Shown: one piece after another, positions 1-8,027 of the stretch
Position numbering within the stretch: the first letter of the stretch is position 1
Layout of the letters: each line of letters begins with the position of its first letter
Virus record (IMG/VR): IMGVR_UViG_3300028883_000044
Coordinates: 1 to 64,000 of that record
Length of the DNA: 64,000 nt
Direction: 5' to 3' (one strand)
Source of the DNA: a virus
Translations under genes and position numbers: made by a program
Notes under the pieces: model-generated
Seen by the model: only the letters and a program-made list of their open reading frames with translations
What the model was told of the DNA's origin: nothing
Database searches by the model: none

Positions 1-52
1 GTGGCTAGTAGCTGGTGGCTGGTAGCTGGTGGCTGGTAGCTGGTGGCTGGTA
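1..52. repeat. 14-bp tandem repeat at the left edge
   Basis: About 3.7 head-to-tail copies of a 14-bp unit reading GGTGGCTGGTAGCT. The first copy carries one or two differences, the array touches base 1 and so probably continues outside the window, and it is followed by a TA dinucleotide run and a GAAA-rich tract. It is G-rich on this strand, unlike the surrounding A/T-rich DNA, and encodes nothing. Its role is unknown; expansion by slippage, a protein-binding array or an assembly-prone junction are all possible. Confidence 0.85.
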
Positions 53-128
53 TATATATATAAATGTAGAAAGAAAGAAAGAGAGGGGAAAAATATAAAT
101 ATATATAAAAAGTGATACATGAAATCGT

Positions 129-157
129 TTGTATATACTTGCAATTAATGATATACT
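129..157 (+). promoter_or_regulatory. Putative sigma-70-type promoter for the 212-826 gene
   Basis: TTGTAT at 129-134 and TATACT at 152-157 are separated by exactly 17 bases, close to the vegetative consensus. The start codon of the next gene lies 55 bases downstream of the -10 box. It is the best promoter match in this leader, judged by eye only. Confidence 0.55.
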
Positions 158-172
158 TAGGTATCTCATTAA

Positions 173-189
173 TCACTTCGAAGAAGTGA
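173..189 (+). promoter_or_regulatory. Short hairpin in the leader of the 212-826 gene
   Basis: TCACTTC at 173-179 and GAAGTGA at 183-189 form a 7-bp stem with a 3-base loop, placed just before the ribosome binding site (GGAAGG, about 10 bases before the ATG). In RNA it could affect translation or stability; as DNA it could be an operator half-site pair. No test is possible from sequence alone. Confidence 0.4.
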
Positions 190-211
190 ATTTAACAGGA
201 AGGTTAAAATA

Positions 212-826
212 ATGCCAACAAAAGAAACACAACAAGTAGTAAAGGTAGTAAATCTAAATAATATGCAAGATAAGTTTAATGCTAGATTTATTCCCGAAAT
301 TGCAAGAGATTTCAATAAAAGTATAAGTAATACTTATACTGAATTAATTCAAACCCCTTTACTTATAAAGGGTGAATTAAATGGTATCAAATTTTCTCTT
401 GTTGAAAAAACAATTCCAGCTAGGAATAGAAACGGGAAGGGGGATAAAAGTCTGTGTAAACCCTATTTTACGGTAAAGGGTAAAGGGTGTTTTGGAAGTA
501 TAGAAGAATTTACTTTTCTACAAGCCTATTTAATTTCAATGCTTTACTATGCAAGCGGTATCAATGCGACTGCTTGCATGAGAAGTCTAGCGTTAAGGTT
601 TTTTAGGTTGAATATTGAAAGTATCAATATTCAATTTACTACTAAACTTAACTGGAATGATAATACCAGCATTACAAGTATAGAAGGTAATAGCATTAAT
701 AAAATTTATCAAAGAATTGAGATGCTAGCGGGATTAAGCAGTAGTATAAAAGTATGGAATGAGACTACCATTAAGGTAGCCTCAAAGAATACAAATAAAA
801 TAAAAGACTATTCTAATCTTGTATAG
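212..826 (+). CDS. Orphan protein of unknown function, 204 aa
   Basis: I do not recognise this protein. It is mixed charge with no signal peptide or clear membrane helix; a hydrophobic stretch around residues 100-115 is more like a buried helix. The ATG has a good ribosome binding site (GGAAGG). The gene stands alone, points away from the leftward lysis genes, has its own promoter and leader hairpin, and ends in a terminator hairpin that contains its stop codon. Such self-contained single-gene units in phages are often independently expressed accessory genes (inference only). Confidence 0.75.
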   Translation: MPTKETQQVVKVVNLNNMQDKFNARFIPEIARDFNKSISNTYTELIQTPLLIKGELNGIKFSLVEKTIPARNRNGKGDKSLCKPYFTVKGKGCFGSIEEFTFLQAYLISMLYYASGINATACMRSLALRFFRLNIESINIQFTTKLNWNDNTSITSIEGNSINKIYQRIEMLAGLSSSIKVWNETTIKVASKNTNKIKDYSNLV

Positions 827-834
827 AATAGTCT
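805..834. terminator. Terminator hairpin overlapping the stop codon of the 212-826 gene
   Basis: An 11-bp perfect stem (805-815 pairs with 824-834, 8-base loop) is followed by a run of A on this strand and preceded by A/T-rich sequence, so on the opposite strand it is followed by T residues. The TAG stop of the upstream gene (824-826) sits in the stem. It may stop leftward transcription as well as contribute to rightward termination. Confidence 0.6.
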
Positions 835-845
835 AAAAAAAGAAA

Positions 846-897
846 AACCTTGCAATAACGGATTTTTAAAATCGCTCAAAATTGCAAGGTTTTTTTT
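846..897 (+). terminator. Strong rho-independent terminator
   Basis: AACCTTGCAAT at 846-856 pairs with ATTGCAAGGTT at 881-891. The stem is followed by an uninterrupted run of T and encloses a second small inner stem (GATTTT/AAAATC). This is a textbook intrinsic terminator for the rightward orphan gene. Confidence 0.85.
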
Positions 898-910
898 ATA
901 TCATCTAATA

Positions 911-1014
911 GTGAAAAAATTCACAAACTAGTTAACCATACCTAATTCTAAAATTAGATAGCCCTAAAAATAAAATTAGAGACACCCCCCTTACTTGTGA
1001 AAAAATTCACAAAC
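911..1014. repeat. Two direct copies of an 18-mer containing a palindrome
   Basis: GTGAAAAAATTCACAAAC occurs identically at 911-928 and 997-1014, 86 bases apart. The first 14 bases are a palindrome (GTGAA, AAAA, TTCAC). The rest of the gene-free stretch 898-1104 holds only A/T-rich sequence and an imperfect inverted match of GACACCCC (981) to the end of the endolysin gene. Candidate operator pair or packaging/replication protein site. Confidence 0.7.
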
Positions 1015-1104
1015 CAGCCGAGCGTGGCGAGGTTAGTATACCCCAAGGACACTTAATAAATTTTAAAAGTAAATGTTAAACTATACGCATTAATCAAGAG
1101 GGTG

Positions 1105-1842
1105 TCACAAAGACTCATAAAGCTCATTCGCCAGGGACTTAGCTTCATCTAGCTTAATAAGAAGAGACTGGTACAATTCACCAGTATTCGTGGGGGTAGT
1201 ATTAGGTACAATTTTACTAAGATTAGACTTAAGCATAATATTCATATCTACACTGGTACCACTATTACCAATACCATTAACTCTCCCAGAGGCTGAGTAT
1301 TGCCATATAGTCCAGTTATTCCACCCTATAGGCATATAAGGACTCAAATCTCCCCAAGCCTTATAGTGAGCTACCCATAAAGGACAATCTCTCACCCAAG
1401 AAGGAATTTGAGTACCAAACCTATTCCAGTACCATTTAGCAGTGTACAAAATCGTGGGTTGGTTCCACTTCGCATAGATCGTATCTACGTATTCATAAAT
1501 ATTATTTAAATAATAATCCCTGCTAGAGGAACTCAGTAAAGAATATATACGTACATCCTCTACATCTATTACGGGATACTGCTCTCTTTTTTCAGTATGA
1601 TCCATAAAGTAAAGAGCCTGATCTTTACCTGAGACTTGTCCTCTCCAGAAATGGTACCCCGATCCTGATAAATTTATTTGTTTAGTACCGTTTAGATTGT
1701 TCTCTCCCTGATCGTCAATGAACCAATTACCCTCAGTAACTTTATAAAAAGCAAACTTTAAATCCAACGGGTCATCTTTGACCTGGTCCCAATCGATATT
1801 ACCTTGATAATGTGATACATCAATACCGTTGATAACTTCCAT
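1105..1842 (-). CDS. Endolysin, GH25 family lysozyme (N-acetylmuramidase)
   Basis: Glycoside hydrolase family 25 cuts the MurNAc-GlcNAc bond of peptidoglycan. The N-terminus carries the family signature GIDVSHYQG with Asp8, and the catalytic pair appears as VIDVED with Asp93 and Glu95. The catalytic barrel fills about residues 5-210. A short Thr/Pro/Asn linker and a helical tail of about 30 residues (from residue 217) follow, with no recognised binding domain. The ATG has an AAGGAG ribosome binding site. It is the last gene of the leftward late block, directly after a small membrane protein, the usual lysis arrangement. No signal peptide, so release should depend on a holin. Confidence 0.92.
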   Translation of the reverse strand: MEVINGIDVSHYQGNIDWDQVKDDPLDLKFAFYKVTEGNWFIDDQGENNLNGTKQINLSGSGYHFWRGQVSGKDQALYFMDHTEKREQYPVIDVEDVRIYSLLSSSSRDYYLNNIYEYVDTIYAKWNQPTILYTAKWYWNRFGTQIPSWVRDCPLWVAHYKAWGDLSPYMPIGWNNWTIWQYSASGRVNGIGNSGTSVDMNIMLKSNLSKIVPNTTPTNTGELYQSLLIKLDEAKSLANELYESL

Positions 1843-1843
1843 A

Positions 1844-2101
1844 TTAACTGTCTCCTTTTAATTCTTTTTCTAATTCAGATATTTTATTTTGTAACATAGA
1901 TATAAACTCCAACAGGTCAGCATTAACATTCCTTAATGTCTCTACCTCATGTTTACTTAACTGTAGAGCCTTATCCATTAACTTTTCAGATATTTCTGTC
2001 TCTGACTTTTTAGCTTCAGCTCGCCATTTTCTTAATTGCAGGAGGGCGACACCTAACGTACCAATCAGAGAAATGATAGCAACGATTATTCCAGCATCCA
2101 T
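1844..2101 (-). CDS. Holin-like small membrane protein, 85 aa
   Basis: One N-terminal membrane helix (about residues 4-22) is followed by a basic patch (RKWRAEAKK) and a heptad-like charged helix to the C-terminus that looks like a coiled coil. This resembles small phage lysis membrane proteins of the haemolysin XhlA type, but no family signature is certain. It lies one base upstream of the endolysin gene and shares its transcript, which makes holin or holin-accessory the most likely role. The start has a good AAGGAG site. Confidence 0.65.
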   Translation of the reverse strand: MDAGIIVAIISLIGTLGVALLQLRKWRAEAKKSETEISEKLMDKALQLSKHEVETLRNVNADLLEFISMLQNKISELEKELKGDS

Positions 2102-2111
2102 GTCTGACTCC

Positions 2112-2744
2112 TTAAACCAAAGTTACAGTACCGGTTATTGTTGGATGTCCATTAGTAGTACAAGTTCCTGCAACTCTTAGTTTAATTACTTCCCCTGATT
2201 TTTTAATAGCGTCTAAGGTATAGCAACATTTTGGAATCTCCCCAGAAAATCTCTGTCTTGACTTCTCTTTGAATACTTCCCTATAATCTGGATGTACTAT
2301 ATCTAAAAGATTCTTACCTATTATTTCTCCTATACTACCATACCCTAAAACCTCAGCCAATTTAAAATTAGCATACTCTAATATATAATCTGAATTGAAA
2401 ACATAAAACCCTATCTGAGAATTATCCATAATAGCATAGTGTTTATGTTGTAACTCTTCGATTATATTTGAAACTACATTAGAATCAATTTTACTTTCAT
2501 ACTTTTCTGTTATTAATTTTACTCCATAAATTATAATATCACTCACTAAGATAACAATAAAAAGCAAATAATCTATTTTATATTTATAAAATATATAGGG
2601 GGAAATAACCATACTCAATAATACTATTCCTAATAATAACCTTGGAATAGCTTCCCCTATTACAGCTATATAATTTTTTCGTATAGCTTTTATTATTAAA
2701 AGTATTGCTGAAATGATTGCCAGTATTCCTAAAATGGTATCCAT
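2112..2744 (-). CDS. Membrane protein with a C-terminal PAS domain, 210 aa
   Basis: The N-terminal 80-90 residues hold three hydrophobic segments. The C-terminal half (about residues 100-210) looks like a PAS sensor domain, with the typical pattern of GFYVF, a YANFKLAEVLGY segment and a closing GEVIKLRVAGT strand pair. No kinase, GGDEF or HTH output domain follows. I placed the start at 2744 because AAGGAGA lies seven bases before it; a longer ORF from 2771 would overlap the upstream gene without an SD. It sits between fibre genes and the holin-like/endolysin pair, so a role in sensing membrane or metabolic state for lysis is possible but is inference. Confidence 0.75.
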   Translation of the reverse strand: MDTILGILAIISAILLIIKAIRKNYIAVIGEAIPRLLLGIVLLSMVISPYIFYKYKIDYLLFIVILVSDIIIYGVKLITEKYESKIDSNVVSNIIEELQHKHYAIMDNSQIGFYVFNSDYILEYANFKLAEVLGYGSIGEIIGKNLLDIVHPDYREVFKEKSRQRFSGEIPKCCYTLDAIKKSGEVIKLRVAGTCTTNGHPTITGTVTLV

Positions 2745-2755
2745 ATATTTTCTCC

Positions 2756-3433
2756 TTACGTTACCATACAATTAGATATTAGTGGATTATTTTTATAAAC
2801 TGTTTGTATTGGTGCTTCCTTTAAAACAGACGCCCATATCAAATAGCTAGTAGCCGCAGTTAGTGTAGCACTGGCTTCATCATCACTGGTTTCATCTGAT
2901 CCCCATACACCTCTATTGCCCGGAGTCGTTGCTAATTCAAATCTCTCATTTTGATTAGTCCCAGGTGTAACACTTATAGTAGCGTCATCGAAGCCTAAGA
3001 AACTTAATACAAACCCATCGCCACCTGCAAGAGACGATACAGAAGGAGTAGTATCCCTAGTAGCATAAGACCTATTAAAAGTTGATGGGGTATTATACGG
3101 GTTTGTCTGATGTACTCCAGAATAAGATACAGCACCAGCCATAATATAACAATTAGTATTTAAACTTACAGCTACTGTATTACTCCCAGAAGCTGGGTTT
3201 ACTAAATAAAATATAGTAAATCTACCATAATCTGTATTCTCTTCATGTAACTTCGTCATAGAAACACTATTATAAGTAACTGTTGCTACATAGTTTAAAC
3301 CGCTACCGTTAGTATAACCGTGCATAACAACAAATAAAATTCTATTGTCTCCTACCCCTACTTCGTGTGAGAAAGAGGGGGAGGAAGCATTATTAATATG
3401 GTATGTTGTCGCATTATCGTAAGCTATAGTCAT
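2756..3433 (-). CDS. Putative surface or fibre protein, beta-rich, 225 aa
   Basis: The sequence is rich in Ser, Thr, Asn and Gly with alternating beta-strand patterns and no membrane segment. Segments such as FYLVNPASGSNTVAVSL and AGAVSYSGVHQTNPY resemble a beta-sandwich module common in secreted and environmental surface proteins. I recognise no enzyme motif. It lies at the end of the tail fibre block, so a receptor-binding or virion-surface role is the best guess. Its ribosome binding site (AGAAG) is weaker than those of its neighbours. Confidence 0.6.
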   Translation of the reverse strand: MTIAYDNATTYHINNASSPSFSHEVGVGDNRILFVVMHGYTNGSGLNYVATVTYNSVSMTKLHEENTDYGRFTIFYLVNPASGSNTVAVSLNTNCYIMAGAVSYSGVHQTNPYNTPSTFNRSYATRDTTPSVSSLAGGDGFVLSFLGFDDATISVTPGTNQNERFELATTPGNRGVWGSDETSDDEASATLTAATSYLIWASVLKEAPIQTVYKNNPLISNCMVT

Positions 3434-3435
3434 AA

Positions 3436-4047
3436 TTAACTTCTACTAAATGATATTAAAGTGTCCAGTAAAATAGCCTGTACAGGTAAATCATCGTCTC
3501 CCGAACCCTGTCTAGATACTTTTAGGGTTACTCTTTCACCTGCGGCTGGAGTACCTGCCAAAGTAACAGCATTTGTTGAAGAAGTTATATGTAAATCTTC
3601 ATTAGCTATCCAATCATCTGTTACTGATTGACTGCTACCTACATTAGTATGTAAATCTTCATCGTTTCCAAAAGACCTTCCAGAAAGCATCCAAACTACA
3701 GAAGTTCCTGAATTACTTTCACCGGATAAAACTGTCCAAAAAAACTTTGCTGTAATTGTACCGCCATCCCAGTCTGTTGGCATAATAAAACTTATTTCCG
3801 CATCACCAGCTTGTCCAGGTTCAAAAGGTAAACCTATTATTTTAGTATCTGTACCGGAGGATTCATCTGTTATTAAATCCTCACAGGGATGGGATAATCC
3901 AGGTTCCATTGACCTTGCTGATATAGATACTGTACCATCAGGTGTACTGCCTTCTGAACCAGTAGGACCTGTGGGACCAGTAGGACCCATTTGACCATAA
4001 CCTACATATTTCCATTCCCCATCATCTCTTATTTTTAATCTTCCCAT
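3436..4047 (-). CDS. Fibre protein with short collagen-like run, 203 aa
   Basis: Residues 18-32 contain a short [10 protein letters not shown] run. It follows an N-terminal segment (KIRDDGEWKYVGYG) that looks like the attachment region of the larger collagen-like fibre gene at 4849-6945. The C-terminal 150 residues are predicted beta-rich, in the manner of carbohydrate-binding or jelly-roll fibre heads (PAAGERVTLKVSRQG). The ATG has an AAGGAGG site. It probably forms trimers through the GPT run. Confidence 0.65.
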   Translation of the reverse strand: MGRLKIRDDGEWKYVGYGQMGPTGPTGPTGSEGSTPDGTVSISARSMEPGLSHPCEDLITDESSGTDTKIIGLPFEPGQAGDAEISFIMPTDWDGGTITAKFFWTVLSGESNSGTSVVWMLSGRSFGNDEDLHTNVGSSQSVTDDWIANEDLHITSSTNAVTLAGTPAAGERVTLKVSRQGSGDDDLPVQAILLDTLISFSRS

Positions 4048-4057
4048 AATTACCTCC

Positions 4058-4849
4058 TTATGAAACTTCTTGTATACTACTTAAATCAGAAACATCGATA
4101 TTATTTATAGCTAGTATATTAGATTCTGAAACAGAATTAATATTTTTTAACTGGGAAAAATTAGAAAGCATATTAGAATAACCGACGCCATTTCCATTAT
4201 TATATAACCATTCTAAATTATCTACTGATAATGCTGAATTCCATACAGATACTTCATCTATATAACCATAAAAGGAATAACTACCATCATCCCTCGCACC
4301 TATAGCAAAATTATTGTTAGCTTTACTATAATCAATAATAAGACTGGAAGTCAGACTGTCCTGCTGTACTGCATCTTTATAAAGATAAACATTTTTGCTA
4401 CCTTCATAAGATGCAAATGTTCCAGTCCACATATGCCAATTATTATCAGAAATACTTGCAGATAATCTAACATAATTATCAGCTGAATTTGTTAAAGTCC
4501 ATCTAGCATCCCCAGCATGGAAATCTATACTATAAGATGAATTAGCACCATTATCAAAAATAAAGCCTTTTGCTATACCACCATTAAGTGAACGTGTATA
4601 ATCAATACACTTAGCCCAAAAAACTAGAGTTATATTTGTTACTTCTAACCAACTTTGATCTCCTATATTTATTGTATCACTACTTCCATCAAAATATCTA
4701 CAATAGTTAATCTTACCATTTGAATTTACTACTGCACCTGTTGAAGTATACGAGCCTTCTCTAACAGACTCGTATACATCGTTTCCAGATTCTTCGTCTA
4801 GTGTCCACCAAGCAACTAAATTATTTATAGAAGGTTTAGTAGCTGTCAT
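4058..4849 (-). CDS. LamG/concanavalin A-like lectin-fold protein, 263 aa
   Basis: Residues about 8-215 match the laminin-G-like (LamG/ConA lectin) pattern: LVAWWTLDEESGNDVYES at the start, YCRYFDGSSDTINIGDQSW in the middle, and GYIDEVSVWNSALS near the end. Such domains bind glycans and commonly form phage receptor-binding tips. The C-terminal 45 residues are different and may attach the domain to a partner. Its start overlaps the end of the adjacent collagen-like fibre gene by one base. Probable host-recognition or decoration module. Confidence 0.75.
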   Translation of the reverse strand: MTATKPSINNLVAWWTLDEESGNDVYESVREGSYTSTGAVVNSNGKINYCRYFDGSSDTINIGDQSWLEVTNITLVFWAKCIDYTRSLNGGIAKGFIFDNGANSSYSIDFHAGDARWTLTNSADNYVRLSASISDNNWHMWTGTFASYEGSKNVYLYKDAVQQDSLTSSLIIDYSKANNNFAIGARDDGSYSFYGYIDEVSVWNSALSVDNLEWLYNNGNGVGYSNMLSNFSQLKNINSVSESNILAINNIDVSDLSSIQEVS

Positions 4850-6945
4850 TATTCCTCCCTTGTTATGTATGTTAGTGATGGTTGGAATATAATAGTATCT
4901 GGACTTATTGCATATCCTATAGGTTGTACAATAACATCCGCACCTTCTGGTACTGAAGAAACAATTTCACCCGATACAATAGAAACATATAATATATCCC
5001 CCTCTGTCCAATTCCAAGAATCATTCCTAGCTTTACCGTAACGCAAAATCGTTTTACTGTTTCCAGTTCCAGATTCAACTGCTAAAGCTGTACATATCAT
5101 TGTATTAATATTATCAGCACATGCTGTAGTATATGCACCTCCAGAGGCTATATAAAGAGGACATCCAAACCCTGTTAAATTTCCACTAATAGAAACTTTT
5201 TCAGAAAAACCTATAAAAGTATTGTTATTATCAGGGTCTCCTGAAGGAAATACTATTGAGTATTGATCTAATTCAATATCAGCAGTAAGTGTTGCACCTG
5301 AAGTATCATCAGTATCCCACCACAACTGCCCTTCAAAAGTTTCCTCTGGTGCGGTAGCGGATATATAAACTTCGGCACCAGTAGCCCCAGTTGGACCAGT
5401 AGGACCTGTGGGACCTGTGGGACCAGTAGGACCTGCTCCAACCCCCGATATTGTTACGATAGTTTTATCACTTCCGGAATCGTCAGTTACAGTGACCCCT
5501 GTCCCTACAAAATCTAAATTAGTCCGTTGATCCAAGGCTACGCCTTCATCCATTATCGTATGACCACCAGAACCACTGCCACCTGATATTGTTACATTAA
5601 CAGAACCGTCTCCGTTATCAGTAACCGTACCATTCGAGAACTTAATGGTATCGACATTAGACACCGAAGGTGTACCATCCTGTTCAGTTACTGTTATCGT
5701 ATTAGAACCGGTAGGACCTGTGAGACCTGTGGGACCTGTTGGACCAGTAGAACCGGCAGGACCGGTAGAACCTGTAGGACCTGTTGAACCTGTAGGACCT
5801 GTTGGACCGGTAGGACCGGTAGGACCTGTATCTCCCCTAGCACCTTCTGTTATAGGGGTATGAACATGGGAAGCATGGTCAGTACCATCATAATAAAAGG
5901 TAAAAACAACATCAGATGTTCTTGTAGTAACTGCGTATATTTTTATAACCAATCTATCTGTAATCTCTAAAGGTATATCAGCAGATTGTGTCATTGACAT
6001 ATCAATTACTTGAACATCTGTATTCTCAATAGAATCAGAAGTATAGTTAAATAATTCTGTTTCATTTCCTTCTGTATCTTTTTTATATAAATAAAATTTT
6101 AATTTAGAATCTCCGGTAGTATTATCTACTTTAGCATACATGTGAGCATGCCATACACCTGCTGGAATAGCTTCAATGCCCGGAGAGCCTTCAGAAGTTA
6201 CCCATTGAAATATAGGTGTTAATTGTGTTTCTCCATCAGTATTTTTACAAATAGCTGTTACTGTTGTTTCAACTCCACTAGGAATTGCCCTACGCCATTT
6301 TTCATAGTTTGCTATAGTGCCATCTGCAGTATCATGCCAATATAAAGCTATACCTACTGCGGCTTCACCTTCAGGACCAGTAGGACCGGTAGGTCCTGTT
6401 GGACCTGTAGGTCCTGTAGGTCCTGTAGGTCCTGGCACTCCACTTATAGTTACAACAGTAGTATCATCACCGGAATCATCTGTAACTGTTACAGCACTTC
6501 CGACAAAATTTAAATTTGACCTTTGAGTAAGTGGACTTCCTTCATCTTCTATAGTATGCCCACCTCCTGCACCTCCTGATATAGATACGCTTACAGAACC
6601 GTCCTCATTATCAGTAACTGTACCATTAGTAAATTTAATATTGCTAACTCCAGATATTGTTGGACTGCCATCCTCTTCTGAAACGGTTATCGTATTAGAA
6701 CCTGTAGGACCTGTAGTACCTGTGGGTCCTGTTGGACCTGCATCACCTGTATCACCTGCAGGACCTGTCGGACCAGTGGGACCGGTAGGACCTGTAGTTC
6801 CTGCGGCACCAGAACCAATTTTAGCTACATTTCCTAAATCGTCCTGTTGATATATACCATCATCTTTAGCGAATATTTGCCATTTACCTGTGGAGGGGGC
6901 AGAAGGATCAACACTTCTCTCATTGAATATAAATACCGAACCCAT
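4849..6945 (-). CDS. Collagen-like tail fibre protein, 698 aa
   Basis: Four blocks of Gly-Pro-Thr triplets (about residues 48-85, 172-192, 370-415 and 500-525) alternate with beta-rich modules. Two of these modules are close copies, each running from a TGSN(T)ITV start through GHTI.DEG, a QR.NL.FVG stretch and VTVTDDSG to [11 protein letters not shown]-type collagen repeats form triple helices in bacteria and phages, so the protein is probably a trimeric fibre. The N-terminus ([19 protein letters not shown]) is likely the attachment region. The strong AGGAGG site and its place next to a glycosyltransferase suggest a Thr-glycosylated fibre (inference). Confidence 0.88.
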   Translation of the reverse strand: MGSVFIFNERSVDPSAPSTGKWQIFAKDDGIYQQDDLGNVAKIGSGAAGTTGPTGPTGPTGPAGDTGDAGPTGPTGTTGPTGSNTITVSEEDGSPTISGVSNIKFTNGTVTDNEDGSVSVSISGGAGGGHTIEDEGSPLTQRSNLNFVGSAVTVTDDSGDDTTVVTISGVPGPTGPTGPTGPTGPTGPTGPEGEAAVGIALYWHDTADGTIANYEKWRRAIPSGVETTVTAICKNTDGETQLTPIFQWVTSEGSPGIEAIPAGVWHAHMYAKVDNTTGDSKLKFYLYKKDTEGNETELFNYTSDSIENTDVQVIDMSMTQSADIPLEITDRLVIKIYAVTTRTSDVVFTFYYDGTDHASHVHTPITEGARGDTGPTGPTGPTGPTGSTGPTGSTGPAGSTGPTGPTGLTGPTGSNTITVTEQDGTPSVSNVDTIKFSNGTVTDNGDGSVNVTISGGSGSGGHTIMDEGVALDQRTNLDFVGTGVTVTDDSGSDKTIVTISGVGAGPTGPTGPTGPTGPTGATGAEVYISATAPEETFEGQLWWDTDDTSGATLTADIELDQYSIVFPSGDPDNNNTFIGFSEKVSISGNLTGFGCPLYIASGGAYTTACADNINTMICTALAVESGTGNSKTILRYGKARNDSWNWTEGDILYVSIVSGEIVSSVPEGADVIVQPIGYAISPDTIIFQPSLTYITREE
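5377..5437 (-). repeat. GPT-encoding nonamer repeat block
   Basis: Degenerate 9-bp repeats encoding Gly-Pro-Thr, seen on the plus strand as GGACCTGTG-like units, inside the 698-aa fibre gene. Their near identity to the other blocks makes them substrates for slippage and recombination. Confidence 0.85.
5705..5829 (-). repeat. Longest GPT-encoding nonamer repeat block
   Basis: About fourteen 9-bp units encoding Gly-Xaa-Thr/Gly-Pro-Thr, mostly GGACCTGTA or GGACCGGTA-like on the plus strand, including Ser and Ala variants. Synonymous changes between units indicate older expansion rather than one recent slippage event. Confidence 0.85.
6373..6435 (-). repeat. GPT-encoding nonamer repeat block
   Basis: Seven 9-bp units, several identical (GGTCCTGTA), which suggests recent slippage within this block of the fibre gene. 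Confidence 0.85.
6699..6810 (-). repeat. N-terminal GPT-encoding repeat block
   Basis: About twelve 9-bp units coding for the first collagen-like segment of the fibre, with GDTGDAGPT interruptions that break the perfect GPT pattern. Confidence 0.8.
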
Positions 6946-6953
6946 TATACCTC

Positions 6954-8018
6954 CTATAATTTATCAATAAAGAATTTTAAGTTATTTAAAAGTCTTTGAT
7001 TATTTGGGTCTAAACTCAAAGCCTTTTCTGCATATTCCTTACCTTCACTATATCTACCTAATTGCCATAAACATCTTGCTGTAAAATCGTAATAGTAAGT
7101 TCCATACCAGTAATGATTTACATAAGTTCCTTTTGGTTTTTGTATCTCTCCTATAAGTTTTAATAAACTAATTGCTAATGTGTACTTTCTATTTCTGTAA
7201 TAATATTCTGCTATTTCTCCCCACCACTCTCTTCTTAGAGGTTCATAACTAACAGCTTGATATAAATGATTTAAATATTTAGTAGTATCTTTTAACATTG
7301 CATAAGCTCTCGCTATAAAATAGTGGGCATTTCCTATATCTCTATCCCCTGAAGTTTTAAAATATTTTTTAAAGGTAGTGATAGCCTGCTTTGGTTTTTC
7401 TAGGTATATATACTGTCTACCTAAATAAAATAAAATTCTAGGATTATTTGGATTTTCTTTATTATCTAATTTAAGTCTATCCAAAGTATATTTAAATTTC
7501 CAAGCATCCCTTTCTTTAGGTGGTCTATGTTCAAATAAAACATCAGAATAAATATATTTAATATTCTTTTCTTTTTCTATTTTGAAGGGAACTTCATGGG
7601 CACGATACCTGTATAAATGTGTCCCAGCTTTCCATATCCTTAATTGATGGAAAGAATATGTAGCTATATCATTAGTCATATAAGCCAATGTAACATAGAT
7701 ACCACTTATTCCATTTTTATCTGCATTGATTATTTCTTCCTTCGTGTTTTTTATATCAGATATTTGTTCATCACAATCTAAAGAAATTATCCAATCACCT
7801 GTAGCTGTATTTATAGCTCTATTTCTAGATTCTGCTTTGTGCATCTTATCTCCCCCAGTTAATACTTTAGCACCTAATTCTTCCGCTATTTTTACAGTAT
7901 TATCAGTAGAACCTGTATCAACTACTATTACTTCATCAGCTAAACCTTTAACACTACCTATAGCTTTTTCTATATATCCTTCTTCATCCTTTGCAATCAT
8001 ACATGCACTAATTTTCAT
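6954..8018 (-). CDS. Family 2 glycosyltransferase with TPR tail, 354 aa
   Basis: The first 100 residues have the GT2 pattern of a GT-A fold: [16 protein letters not shown], then [10 protein letters not shown], and the metal-binding LDCDEQ in place of DxD. After about residue 190 come helix-turn-helix repeats of TPR type ([35 protein letters not shown]). This GT2 plus TPR architecture is common in bacteria and includes protein-glycosylating enzymes. It is located between a collagen-like fibre gene and other tail genes, with its own AGGAGG site. Modification of Thr in the neighbouring GPT repeats is an attractive inference, by analogy to glycosylated GPT repeats of Bacillus BclA. Confidence 0.88.
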   Translation of the reverse strand: MKISACMIAKDEEGYIEKAIGSVKGLADEVIVVDTGSTDNTVKIAEELGAKVLTGGDKMHKAESRNRAINTATGDWIISLDCDEQISDIKNTKEEIINADKNGISGIYVTLAYMTNDIATYSFHQLRIWKAGTHLYRYRAHEVPFKIEKEKNIKYIYSDVLFEHRPPKERDAWKFKYTLDRLKLDNKENPNNPRILFYLGRQYIYLEKPKQAITTFKKYFKTSGDRDIGNAHYFIARAYAMLKDTTKYLNHLYQAVSYEPLRREWWGEIAEYYYRNRKYTLAISLLKLIGEIQKPKGTYVNHYWYGTYYYDFTARCLWQLGRYSEGKEYAEKALSLDPNNQRLLNNLKFFIDKL

Positions 8019-8027
8019 CTTATCCTC

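Noticed and set aside
1-52. CRISPR array
   Set aside because: Units are head-to-tail with no spacers and only 14 bp long.
1105-2744. Lysogeny or integration module near the lysis genes
   Set aside because: No integrase, repressor or attachment-site signal was found here or elsewhere in the window.
5645-6850. Plus-strand frames encoding Pro/Val/Gly-rich repeats (5645-5863, 6317-6526, 6641-6850)
   Set aside because: They are antisense shadows of the GPT collagen-like repeats: the regular 9-bp units lack stops in several frames. There is no SD, and the opposite strand has a convincing fibre gene.
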